A stretch of DNA of 64,000 nucleotides, from assembly GCA_028023455.1 (NCBI GenBank), contig JAQFVV010006355.1, positions 498,001-562,000 of the forward strand, written 5' to 3'. The position numbers and the translations under genes were made by a program. Numbering within the stretch: position 1 is the stretch's first letter; every line of letters begins with the position of its first letter. Below are positions 13,130-23,330 of the stretch, piece after piece. The notes beneath the pieces were generated by a model. The model had not been told where the DNA came from. It ran no database searches and saw only the letters and a program-made list of their open reading frames with translations. The stretch comes from Epiperipatus broadwayi (taxonomy: Eukaryota > Onychophora > Udeonychophora > Euonychophora > Peripatidae).

Positions 13130-14095
13130 ACTATTATGATAATTTACAAGTCAGATCCTCAAAGAATCATTTAAAAAATAAATATGTAAATAATACCTGT
13201 TTTTTGATGTCACAACGCTAATCTATTTTATGAGATTAAAAATGATCATTTTTATGTATCCTATTTGTTATTTAGTAATAAATCAAACAGTGATACTTCT
13301 AAAAGAGTGAAACCTTTTATTTGTGATGATTTTTATTTTTAAGTAAATTCTGCCAGATTGCAGTTTCAAATATTAATTTAGATGAAATATTAATGATTTT
13401 AATGGCATGTAAATTATTCTGCATCTGTCCAAGTATATAAAGTTAAGAATAGAATCTATTTTTGGGAACAGATAAGCTCAAGTATATTACTAAAATAATT
13501 TACAAGCCAAATTCTCAATGAATCATTTTTACTGTAAATAATCCCTACCTTGTGTTACATCAATTTTATCAGATGAAAAATGATCATTTTATCTGATATT
13601 TGTTTTGTTTATCTTGGTAATTCATTTGGACTTGTGTCTTCTGTGAAAGAAATTTATATTCATAACATTATATGATCAGTCATAAAATCATTTCCATACT
13701 CATTAAAATCATTAGTACTTTATGTGAATTAATATTTAAAACTTATATTGGCTTAATTAATTTAAAAATCACTGCAACCTTTTTGAAGTATTGGTTCTTG
13801 ATTTATATAATAAACTAAAATTATATAAAAGTAGTGATCTTTTATTAGACAAAATAGATTAGTATTGATATATCAAAAGGTAGCTGTCATTTACAGATTT
13901 ATTTAAACTGATTCTTTGAGAATGCAGCTTATAAATTATCTTAGTAACAAATTAGGTTCATTTGTTCAGTGAAATATATTTTTATTTTTAATGTTATATA
14001 CTTGATCAGCTGTAAAATCATTTGCATTATTTACATGCTTCTTAAAATTATTAATATTTTATGCAAATTAATATTATAACACTAGGTGTTATGTT
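13130..14095. repeat. Ancient tandem repeat, ~350-bp period, about three diverged copies
   Basis: Corresponding blocks recur about 350 bp apart. TTTACAAGTCAGATCCTCAA (13142) matches TTTACAAGCCAAATTCTCAA (about 13499). AAAAATGATCATTTTTATGT (13237) matches GAAAAATGATCATTTTATCT (about 13576). The TTATATGATCAGTCATAAAA block (about 13670) matches TACTTGATCAGCTGTAAAAT (about 14007). The copies are heavily diverged, so this is an old satellite-like duplication. No coding content. Confidence 0.65.
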
Positions 14096-14189
14096 TATAC
14101 TGGAGTGTGACTGGAAATAATATTCCGGGTTATTTATGAATAACACACAACTCTATAAATAAATATAAAAATATTTATTATATATATAA

Positions 14190-15070
14190 ATAGCAACAAT
14201 GCGCAATGCTACGTGAAATATACGTAAAATATTTGAAATGCTTTATAGCTATATTATTTCAGTCATACTCCCCCTTTAAATAAGAAAAAAGCTCAAATTT
14301 AGCACTCCATTGAAAAGAAAATAAATCCTCTTCAATGTTGAGTGGAAAAATGTAATATATATTAAAATTCAAGCTAATTTAAATAAGAAGTGTGAAACTA
14401 AGAAAGCAAAAATCTTAAATTGTGAATAAACAAACATGTTTAATTTTAAATATACTTAGAAAGACTATACAATAGTCATTTTTACTCTCCAACTCAAATA
14501 TAAGAAATAGAAACAATGCATAATGCTACCTGAAGTCTTTATAAAATATTTGAAATGCTCCATAACTATATTATTCAACCACATTTCCTCTTTTTTTAAT
14601 TTCACACTTCTTATTTAAATTAGCATGAATTTTAATATATATTGCATTTTTCCACTCAACATTGAAAAGAATTTTCTTTTCAATGGAGTGCTAAAATTCA
14701 AGCTATCCTTATTTAAAGGGGAGGGAGTGTAGATGGAGTAATAGAGCTATGAAGCATTTCAAATATTTTATATAGATTTCAAGTAGTGCTAAGTATTATT
14801 TCTATTTCTTATATTTGAGTTTGGGAATAAAAATGACTATTGTATAATCTTTCTGAAATATTTAAAATTAAACATGTTTGTTTATTTGCAATGTAAGATC
14901 TTTGCTTTCCTAGTTTCACACTTATTTAAATTAGCTTGAATTTTCATACATATTACTTCGTTGCATTCAACATTGAATAAAATTTTCTTTTCAATGGAGT
15001 GCTAGCTTTATTTAAAGGGAGAGTGTGGCTGGAATAATATAGCTTGGGGTTTTTCAAATATTATATATAT
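14190..15070. mobile_element. Foldback element with ~320-bp tandem units, family 2
   Basis: A forward unit begins near CAATGCGCAATGCTAC (14193) and restarts at CAATGCATAATGCTAC (about 14514), a period of about 321 bp. From about 14600 onward the same sequence is read in inverse. The signature GCACTCCATTGAAAAG occurs forward near 14313, and its reverse complement occurs near 14673 and again near 14985. The inverted half therefore also contains more than one period (about 315 bp). The block truncates the 3' end of the minus-strand Ty3/gypsy element. Part of it could derive from that element's LTR. No protein is encoded. Confidence 0.75.
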
Positions 15071-15074
15071 TTAT

Positions 15075-18000
15075 ATACACATACATTTTCCTTTAGGATT
15101 CTGACACTTCCAGACTATGGATGGCTTGTCTCATGTGCAGACATATTATTGCAGCTAACAGCATTCTATTCTAGTCTTCAGCATGCCTCACTGCATTCTA
15201 TAACATTATGGACAACTGCTATTCAACATCTGACATTTGCCTGATGTCTCCCTTTGAAATGGACCTCAATATACATAGTAAAATCTGCACCTTTGAAACA
15301 ACAAAATTTAGTAATCTAACTTTTTGATTGACCTGTTTTTGCCATTGGCTATTTATTTACTTAATTGCCATTTCATTGGCCAGCTTTACTATAAATTGAA
15401 TCCAATCTTGATAATATTATAATAAGAACAATTGCTCCTGACAAAAGTTTGTTTTCAAGTATATAGTTTTAAAAATAATTTGGTAGAATATCTATATCAT
15501 CTTCATGTATTATCTTTTAGCTTAGTTTCATCAGGTCTGGTTTCATCATTGGTACTTGTTTCTTTGTGTCACATACATTCTTTATAAAAAATGGTTTCTT
15601 CATTGGATCTGGTTTCATCATGTCTGATGAACTCTTCATGGTGTTTCATAATTGAGCTTTAATCATTTTCTATGCCTGGGTTGGTGTTATTCACTAATGG
15701 TTTGGACAACCAATGTATGAAAACCTTTTGTGACTGTGATTATTGTTGGAAATCATTTATCATCGAAATTTCAACAATTTCATTTTTGTTTTAATGATCA
15801 TACTGATTAGGTCTAAAAACTATTAAGTTTTTTATGATTGTTGTGCTAAATAGCAGTTTAGCAGGGTTTTTTTTCTATAATTATGTTAGGTGTAATGTGT
15901 TGTGTCAAGAGAATTCTATCTATGTAGATATTCCAAATACTCTGTATTTTTAAGACTTCTTTTTGCCTCTTGAACCAATCTTTTAGTCTGATCATTGCAT
16001 TCAGGCTGAAATGTTGGTTAAACACATTGCTGGCACAAAATTGTTTAAATAAACTTTGTGTAAATATTGTATCATTATTTGACACTACTGCCTTGGATAT
16101 ACTATAATTTGGAAATAGTATTCTAAATATTTTAATGGATTCTATGGCATGATGTGATAATATTCCAACCACCTTCAGCCATTTGGCATGTGCATTTACA
16201 ACTATTAATAACAGCTTACCTTTCCATGGACCAGTTAATTCAATATGTTCCTCAGGATCAGGCCATTGAATTGTTTTATTATTTATGCCATGTTTAGATT
16301 TATTTTACAATTTTGAAAATTAATGAATCTCAGGCTTGATGTCAGTATCCAAGTTAGGCAATGAGATATAAGATTAAGTCAGAATTTTCACAACACTATC
16401 CGTGAGCGAGCATTATGCAATAACTTTAGAACTTTAGACTGACCATCTGGAGGGATTGCCACTCTTGATTCTCAAACAACACAATACTTTTTATTATGAA
16501 ATCTAGTCTATGCATTCAGTAGGCTTCTGAAATCCAGGATCACTAATGGACTATTGAGCAATAGATGTATTGTTTATCAGTGGATTTTTCTCTAAATCTA
16601 TTATATAAATATATTGTCTATTTGATTCTAGCTATTCTGAGACTATAGATGATAAATGGTTTAAAGCATCTACATAAACTATTTTTCACTTCAATATATT
16701 TAAGCTTATTCATATCCTAATAAGAAATTAACCCATGTCAAAATGCACAGGGAAGCATGCTGGGAAATTCCTTTCATTCTTGCAAATATTTCCAGTAATG
16801 GTCTGTGATTGGTTTGCAAAGTAAATGATCTACCTAATGAAAGTATATTAATACTTTTTATTGGTTGCTCATTAGACTAAAATGTTCACTTAGTGAATAT
16901 ATATTTCTGTAGTGTAGTGTAATGATCTACTGTATAGATATCTATGATTTTTTTATGTCAGTGATCAGAGTGAATGCCTCTCTGTCTATTGATGCATAAG
17001 TTTTTTCCATTTTAGATATTATTTTGAGGCAAATGCAAGTGGTGGTTGGGTCTTATTATTAATTTATTAGATAGTACTGATCTAATCATTACAAGTGATG
17101 TTTTAGAATATAGTATCAGAACGTTTCTGGATTAAAGTGTGTCAGTATTATTAAATCTGATATCAGATCTTTTAGTTTATTAAAAGCTCTACCATGCTTT
17201 AATTTTTACTTCCAGACTGCCTCTTTGTCTAACAATCTAGTTGTACTTATATGTTGGACTATTTTCATCATATACTTTAGTTTAAATTTTCTAATTACAT
17301 TTAACTGTTAATAATGGCACACATGCTAACCTGGGTGCTATCAATAATAGTTGAAAGTAATTAGATTAAATAAAAGTTTTAAAAAATTTCTAGACATTTG
17401 ATGTTCAGTGTTAAATGAACAAAATAGTTCAGTATAGAAGTACAACGAAAATGCTTTCATCACAAACCTTAGCAACCTCTGTTTTATGAAGGAGAAAACT
17501 CTTATAGTAATTAATGAGAACTAAAAATTATTGGAATTCCTTTTATTCATAGGAATCTTTCCTTTCTTAGTTGCTTTAACATTTTCTTTGCTTTATTTTG
17601 TATCCAAGAGATTCAAATTCTAAATGTGCATTTTTCTATACATATCTTAGTACCAAGGTTTTGAACTATCTAATGTTTTTCTATGGATCCCCATAGTTGT
17701 TCTGGAATCTTAATTATTAACAACAGAAAATCATCATTGCTGGAGTGTTGATATCCTAAAGAGCATCTTGGACCAATTTATAGTCATAATAAAAGTTTCA
17801 CCCGTAAATGTAGCTACAAATTTTCAATGATTCATCAGAAAAGGTTGTAATAAATTGATCCCTTTTATCACTAGCCAACCAATAGATCCTGCATAATATT
17901 TATAAATCAAATTCTATTAACAGATTCATAGAGGTCAGTCATATTAAAAGAAGCCATTCTAAATTTTCGCGAAAATTTATATTCTTAATTTTATTAATGA

Positions 18001-18300
18001 AGTCAAATGATGATCTAATTGTTAAAATTTCCAAAGCGGTTCGATCCATTCTGCTACAACTTCAAAATCGATAAATTTTTAATGCATAACTATTTGGAGC
18101 TTTATATTAGCACATATCCGTGGCCTAATAGCTGCTGAAGGATGTATTTTTAAGATAATCGCGATGAGAAAATGTATTGCTATCATGTTTTTCGAGGATG
18201 CTAGATTTATAATCATTGACTCGCTTGAATTTAATCAAACTATTTTGCTGATATATTTTTTCAATATAAACTGCTTTCTTTAGCAGCACAAATCGATTTC
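15075..18300 (-). pseudogene. Decayed Ty3/gypsy-type LTR retrotransposon pol (RT, RNase H, integrase) and 3' LTR fragment
   Basis: On the minus strand the pol order is recognisable through many frameshifts. RT N-terminal sequence with AEWIEPLWKF lies near 18050. Motif A-like FNMTDLYESVN lies near 17950. The YxDD box is degenerate as SNDDFLL near 17740-17720. The post-RT phrase FLVLINYYKSFLLH lies near 17540-17500. RNase H follows, with AFNKLKDL and ILTHFNPE (near 17190-17125) and RYLYSRSLHYTT (near 16930). The connection phrase YVDALNHLS lies near 16660. The integrase core sits at about 16260-15860, with ELTGPWKGKLLLIVVNAHAK followed by VSNNDTIFTQSLF in the best-preserved open block (16172-15858). 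Chromodomain and GPY/F features are not visible. Sequence at about 15250-15095 could be the start of the 3' LTR before the foldback repeat interrupts it. Gag is not securely recognised; 18.3-18.95 kb may hold protease/gag remains. Inactive. Confidence 0.8.
17310..17395 (+). mobile_element. Probable SINE/LINE 3'-tail fragment inserted in gypsy pol
   Basis: The sequence GCTAACCTGGGTGCTATCAA continues into a TAGTTGAAAG...TTAAATAAAAGTT segment that parallels the SINE tail at 40.60-40.69 kb. It lies between the gypsy FLVLINYY block and the RNase H AFNKLKDL block, where the gypsy reading is interrupted by roughly 150-180 bp, consistent with an insertion. The match is imperfect and short. Confidence 0.4.
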
Positions 18301-20300
18301 ACTTATCCTTCTTAAGACACACAATGTCATTTCTTGTTAGAAAATTCATTAAACTTATTAATCTTTTTACACCAGCGTCTATTAGAAATAGAACTGTGAC
18401 AATAATTAAGTAAAGCATTACCATTTTTTTTATAATCAGATCTTTATTCGCACTGTTTTCCCACAGCATTTTCAAAATCTGCTACTAATTCCATTTGGAG
18501 ATTATACCAACCAATCACCATAAAGCGTGGACCCAATTGTAATAATGAAAATTTGGGAGCTCATAAGTTCAACTTCTGATAAATTTATTACGTTTGCAGT
18601 CCTTTACTAAATCAGGTGACTTTATGCCCTGCTTCTCTGCGAGGAAGAGCTTCTTATATTTCTTTGTTAATTTATTTTTCTGATCGGGCACATACAGGAG
18701 TAGAAAATTGTTGCTGTATCGCCTTACTATAACGTGTATTTTTCATTAATTGGGTTTCAATATCCTCAACAATAAGTTTCATAAGTAAGAGTAAATACTG
18801 CCGGGTTAAAGTTTTTAATAGACCGTCAAAATCTTGCAACATTTTGGAAAAACTTTATATTTAATACACGACTAGAAAAATCGCATTCGTAACTTAAGAT
18901 TAACTGTCTCTTTATGTAGTTATGCGGATTCAAAACTTTTTTATATACAATATTTCAAAAAGACTTGATAGATATACTGTTAGATAGATGTTAAGTGAAG
19001 TAAAAAAACGATTATTGCAATATGTGCGTGTATGTTATCAACTTAAAGTTTTATAACTAAAAAAAATTAAATATTTGCATGAAGAGGGTTATTGAGTACG
19101 TAAATAAGTGTGTGAATAGTTGGACAAATAGAGCGTGTGAAAGACCGTGGCAAATCGTGATACAGATAAATGAGCATATATATAATCAAGATAAAGGTGG
19201 ATAGTCAGTTTTAAATATTAGCTTTTTTTTTTATCAAATCAATTGGTAGGCGAATGGTTATGTAGATAAAATAAACAGAAAAACCGACATATAAAAAGAT
19301 TAATCCTCTTTTATTTTCAAAATAATCCTCAATTAAAGTTGCATTGAATTGTAGCTGCGTTGTTTTTTAATTTGCTCCCCCCTAACATCTTAAATTATTA
19401 TTAGGAATTTACTCATTTGTTAACTATATTATCAATCACCATACATAAATGTTAAGAAATTAAAACATTTTAAATAAAAATAAAAAACGTAAATCAAAGT
19501 GGATCGAAAGGTGTTTATCTTAATAGTAAAGAAGATTTAAATTCCTCGTGAGATATGTTTGAGTAGAAACGAAAAACAGAAATACAAAATATTTATTATT
19601 AAATAGCTGACATGTATAAGGGGAAAAAAATAGATGTAAAAAAAAAAAAAATCATTTAGAGAAAACCAGAGAAATTAAAATTCTTGTTCAACCTTAATAA
19701 CGATTTAACATCTTTTGGATATTTATTAGGCTAATGACTAATATACTAATACTAGTCCAGATGTAGACTTTAAAGTCAACTAAAGATTAATGTATCTATT
19801 ACTATAAAAATTTAACTTTCTAATTTAAATATTGCGCAATATTATTATCTTTTAAACAAATAATTAAAAACATCAAAAACATAATTTCTAGCGTAATAAA
19901 TAATAATTATTAAAATTAATATATTTATGCAAAAGTTAGCAAATCACCGCTGAGGTTGAATGAAAGTTATACACTTGCAGATTTAAGGCATAATAAAATA
20001 CGATGGTTAAACAGTGAGCGTTAATGATGATATTTGGGGGTGTTTGATAATCTGAGCTAAATGATAAAGCTAGTTCACCGGAAATGCATTTTGGAAATCA
20101 CTAACTTTTCCTTGAAGAAAAGTAATATTAAGCAGTAAATTTACATATATAAAAAATAAGGAAATCAGAGAAAACTATTTATTTAGAAATGCCATATAAT
20201 ATATATATTTCATGAACTTTAATTAAATGAGTGGGTGGATACTTAGTTGGCTAATTAAGGAGATAGTTGTTAAAATGGATTAAACAGAACACCAATTCAT
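18300..20300. other. Unassigned sequence upstream of U2, possible gypsy gag remains at the left
   Basis: At about 18.3-18.95 kb the sequence has a more mixed composition than the AT-rich background and could hold protease/gag remains of the minus-strand gypsy element, but no diagnostic motif was seen. From about 19.0 to 20.3 kb it is AT-rich with no gene. The last 60-70 bp before 20308 should hold the U2 promoter. A TAATTA-containing patch lies around 20252-20275, at about the distance where insect-type snRNA promoters have their proximal element, but I cannot confirm a match. Confidence 0.35.
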
Positions 20301-20307
20301 AAATTGC

Positions 20308-20493
20308 TATTCTTCTCGGCCTTTTGGCTAAGATCAAAGTGTAGTATCTGTTCTTATCAGCTTAATATCTGATACGCGCCCTAATGGGGGCCAAAATCTT
20401 AAACTGATTTTTGGTATTAGGTGGAGAGTTAGGGGCTTGCTTCGCCTCCGCCACGGGTTGACCTGGTATTGCAGTACTTCCAGGAACGGCCCA
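20308..20493 (+). ncRNA. U2: U2 spliceosomal small nuclear RNA
   Basis: U2 snRNA pairs with the intron branch site and is the core of the U2 snRNP in pre-mRNA splicing. All landmarks are present in order: the 5' stem I sequence CTTCTCGGCCTTTTGGCTAAG (split here as CTTCTCGGCC and TTTTGGCTAAG); the branch-site recognition element GTGTAGTA (20339-20346); stem IIa with ATCAG/CTGAT pairing; a stem IIb of type GCCC-TAAT-GGGGGC; the Sm site ATTTTTGG (20407-20414); stem III; and the stem-loop IV hallmark CCTGGTATTGCAGTACTTCC. Length is about 186 nt, normal for metazoan U2. The ATCAAAGTG spacing resembles insect U2, as far as I recall, rather than vertebrate U2. The 5' terminal bases are slightly unusual (ATT before CTTCTCGG instead of ATCG). 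No disabling changes are seen, so it is probably an active Pol II snRNA gene, though snRNA pseudogenes are common and flank conservation cannot be tested here. Confidence 0.95.
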
Positions 20494-20522
20494 TTTCTCT
20501 TCCCAGAGGGGGGGGGAAATGG
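20491..20522 (+). terminator. Hairpin with G9 run overlapping the U2 3' end
   Basis: The arm CCATTTCTCTTCCC (20491-20504) can pair with the G-run plus AAATGG (20509-20522) across an AGAG loop. Seven perfect pairs are followed by seven C-G or G-U pairs. It begins within the last bases of the U2 RNA. Pol II snRNA genes use a 3' box for end formation; whether this hairpin plays that part is inference. The alternative is a chance consequence of the nine-G run at 20508-20516. Confidence 0.35.
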
Positions 20523-20938
20523 CATAAATTGCTAAAAATAGATATATAAATTATAAAAAAGTTTGAATAATTGGATAAATTAATAATCTATTTATATAAA
20601 GATTTTTAAGTAGATGAATAGGTGGATAGATAAAAAAGATGGCTATATAAAAATATAACAAATGAAGTTTATGATAATTATTAATTGAAAAAGGTTAACT
20701 TTACTTACTTAAAGTTGTATATATTAATTTAGAACCAACTATTTAGTTATAACAGAATAAATAATAGTGAATTTTATTATCCGTTATTTTAAGTAGTTAC
20801 GAAGAAAACGGTAATAGTTTTTGTCTAAAAAATAAAAGGTTTTCTTTTTTTTAGAAAACGTTTTCATTACCTGTTACTTAGACTTCAAATTTGATGACAT
20901 TTCACTAACGAAGAAATTTTATACTGTATTTTTTTAAA
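20523..20938. other. AT-rich flank downstream of U2
   Basis: No gene or bounded repeat is seen. A pair of near-complementary stretches around 20801-20870 (GAAGAAAACG... and GAAAACGTTTTC) gives some local hairpin potential. Confidence 0.4.
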
Positions 20939-20950
20939 AAAATATGATAC

Positions 20951-21053
20951 TTTTTTTTTCTCATGTGTCATAGTATCAGCCGGAAGCGAACCCGCTAATC
21001 CGGGACAACTGCTTGTAAAGCAGCTGTCGCTGACCTCTCGACCATTGCTTGGC
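20951..21053 (-). mobile_element. tRNA-derived SINE with 12-bp target-site duplication
   Basis: On the minus strand it runs from GCCAAGCAATGGTCGAGAGG (box A region) through the anticodon-arm region to a box B of type GGGTTCGCTTCC, then CTATGACACATGAG and a poly-A tail (plus-strand T-run at 20951-20959). The flanking direct repeat AAAATATGATAC occurs at 20939-20950 and 21054-21065, a clear hallmark of retroposition. It belongs to the same family as the copies at 29.84, 55.06 and 62.58 kb and the fragment at 27.85 kb. Confidence 0.85.
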
Positions 21054-21065
21054 AAAATATGATAC

Positions 21066-21640
21066 AATTGCTATTCATTATAATACGGATTACAAAATTA
21101 TTTAAAAAATTATAAATATGAAATCATTTTCTTAAAACTGCTACACTTTTAGAGAAAGTTAAATTTTTTGACGTTTGATACTATTATTACCGCTATCTTA
21201 TTGGATAGTGATAATTTGTGGAAAATGTTAGATAATGAATGGAATGAGAAATTTATTTATGATGTGAGGAATCTTGATGTTAATAACTATTAAGTTGTTG
21301 TGTTTTTTTTTTTTTTTGTAGCATCCAATAGACATTAACCGGTTTTCAATATTTTTTGAAAAAGTTAATAACATAAATCCTGTTATCAGTAAAAAAGAAA
21401 GATAAATCCAATAGGTTAATTGGTGAAAAAAAAAAAAAAAACCTAGAATATGGACGTTAGTCCATATTCTACGTTTTTTTTTTTTTCTTAGAGAGTAAAT
21501 AAACTTTATCTTTGAAAGTAAAAAACAATAATGAAGCGATTCCTCTTTTTATTCATTTTCTCATTAGAATGAATTATTTACTTATAAAATAACATTAAAG
21601 TGAGATTATATTTTGAAAACAATGCTAAGATTATGTATAA
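21066..21640. other. AT-rich spacer containing a long perfect hairpin
   Basis: No gene is recognised. The interval contains the A16...T13 inverted repeat described separately at 21426-21486. Confidence 0.4.
21426..21486. repeat. Perfect 12-bp inverted repeat flanked by A16 and T13
   Basis: TAGAATATGGAC (21444-21455), loop GTTA, GTCCATATTCTA (21460-21471), with sixteen A on the left and thirteen T on the right. Apart from a CC/CG mismatch pair next to the arms, the whole 61 bp could form one stem. It may be two oppositely oriented poly-A-tailed insertions fused, or a small MITE. Origin unknown. Confidence 0.75.
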
Positions 21641-23330
21641 TATCAATTTCTCCAAAAATTTTGAATAGTTCTCTCAAGAAGTGTATGTTGACATCTATGT
21701 AAGCTGGAACTGATAGGCATATAGGAGATAGTTTATTTGCAGTGACATAATTTACAGATATGAGTAGAAATACAGCTAGACAGTTATATATGGTTTTTAT
21801 AGATATAGAGAAGGTATATGATAGAGTAAATAGAAGTGGATTGTAAATAAATTTAGTAAATCTGGGAATGAATGGAGCTTTAGTGGATCTTATTAAGAGA
21901 TTCTATGAAAATAATTACTATAAGTATCAATTAAAAAATATAGAATCAGTTAGAGTTAAAAATGAGATGGGACTAAGGCAAGGATGACCTATGTCATCTA
22001 TTTTGTTTTTTTTCATATTTGAGAGAAATGGAGAGAGCAACAGAAAGACCAGGAAGAGAGGTAGAGATACCATTAACAGATAGGAAGGGAGTGTATATAT
22101 TATTATCAGGTCTTTTATTTGCAGATGATAGATCTTGTGCACAGAAAGTATGGAAGATATAGAAGTTATGCTGAATACATGCTCAAGAGTGGGTAACAAA
22201 ATGGGAATTAAATTTACTGAAAAAAAAATCAAAAGTAATGATGATAAAGGCTGGGGAAAGAAAAGAGAAATTTTTATTGGGAGATACAAAGTTAAATATG
22301 ATAAATAGGTATAACTATTAGGGAATTGTCTTAAGTAATCAGAGAAATTGCTTGGATGAATGGGAGAAAAAACTGATAAATGGATCAAAGAAAAGAAAGG
22401 GATTAATAAAAAAAATTAACAGTAATTTTATATAATAAATATGGTGTAGCAAGAATTGTATGGAAGATAGTTGCAATGGCAGGGTTAACTTGTGGTAATA
22501 ATGCATTACATGTTAGTAAAGGGTTGTTAGACTACTTAGAAAAAGTACAAAGAGAAGTAGAAAGACATGCATTAGATGCAGATGTGTGAAATGGCAAAGG
22601 AAGCAATTCAAGGAGAAATGGAATGGTCATGTTTTTATACAAGAAATGCAAAAAGCAAAATGAAAATGTTCAGTAGGTTTCAATTTATGGATAATACGAG
22701 GGTTGCGAGTAAATGACAGGCAACAAGATGGGTAAAAAGGTACTATGGTATGTAAAAGATTTGGATAAAGACTTTATATCAGTATACTTGTACAAAAGAT
22801 GAGTTGATTGTGTTAGGATGATTGTTGAGTGTTATAGTGGTAAAGAATGGGCTAGAAGAATAGATGCATTAATAGAAAATAGGGAATTGAAGAGATGGAG
22901 AACTAGTGGAGAGAACAAAAAACTTTAAATATTTATAGAAATAAACAGAATATTGGGTATGTGTTAATTTACAATAATAGTAAGGAAAATAGTTTACCAT
23001 TTAAGGCTCAAACAGGATCATTAGCAACAAGGAAATATACACATAAATGAAGAAATGTGGGTTATTTAGTCTGAAAGTTATTCAAGGAAGGCATAAAAAA
23101 TATTAGGTAACTGTTAATTGAATGTAAATGCTTTCAAACAGAAAGCATACGATTAAACAAAGTAATTATACAGAAAGTGAGTTCTTAGTTTTTATGCTTG
23201 GTTTGGGAAAAGATGAGGAGTAAAGGTCATAGACTGGACAAAGATGATGTTGTGGAAATAGAATGAAGCAGGATAGAGAAGAATATGGAAAAACTTAAAG
23301 TCGGAAATTGAAAGCTCATGTAAGCTAGCA
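21640..23330 (+). mobile_element. LINE reverse transcriptase remnant, family distinct from the RTE-like copies
   Basis: The reading across frames gives RT motif A as FIDIEKVYDRVNR (about 21795-21835). Motif B is GLRQG-stop-PMSSILF (about 21968-22005), where the usual Cys codon has become TGA. Motif C is LLFADDRSC (about 22112-22140) with both Asp residues retained. The thumb follows, with ELNLLKKKSKVM-like sequence near 22205-22240. A C-terminal block at about 22980-23130 (KAQTGSLATRKY, then LLIECKCFQ) looks like the zinc-knuckle tail found in LINE polymerases. Several in-frame stops and A-rich drift show that it is inactive. The endonuclease is not seen, so it is probably 5' truncated. The clade is unassigned. 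Confidence 0.75.

Noticed and set aside
15044-15244. Plus-strand open frame after a TTTCCTTTAG acceptor-like site
   Set aside because: No family resemblance. It overlaps what is probably the minus-strand gypsy LTR region and the foldback edge, so it is likely a chance frame.
17290-17345. Minus-strand reading DSTQVSMCAII, resembling the RNase H DASxxGxGAVL motif of gypsy pol
   Set aside because: It lies before the AFNKLKDL/THFNPE block, the wrong order for gypsy. A better counterpart (TSLVMIRSVLSN) follows that block near 17.10 kb. The segment fits a SINE/LINE tail insertion better.
21927-22388. 153-codon minus-strand open frame, Leu/Ser/Pro-rich
   Set aside because: Antisense of the plus-strand LINE RT, whose motifs A, B and C are in proper order here.
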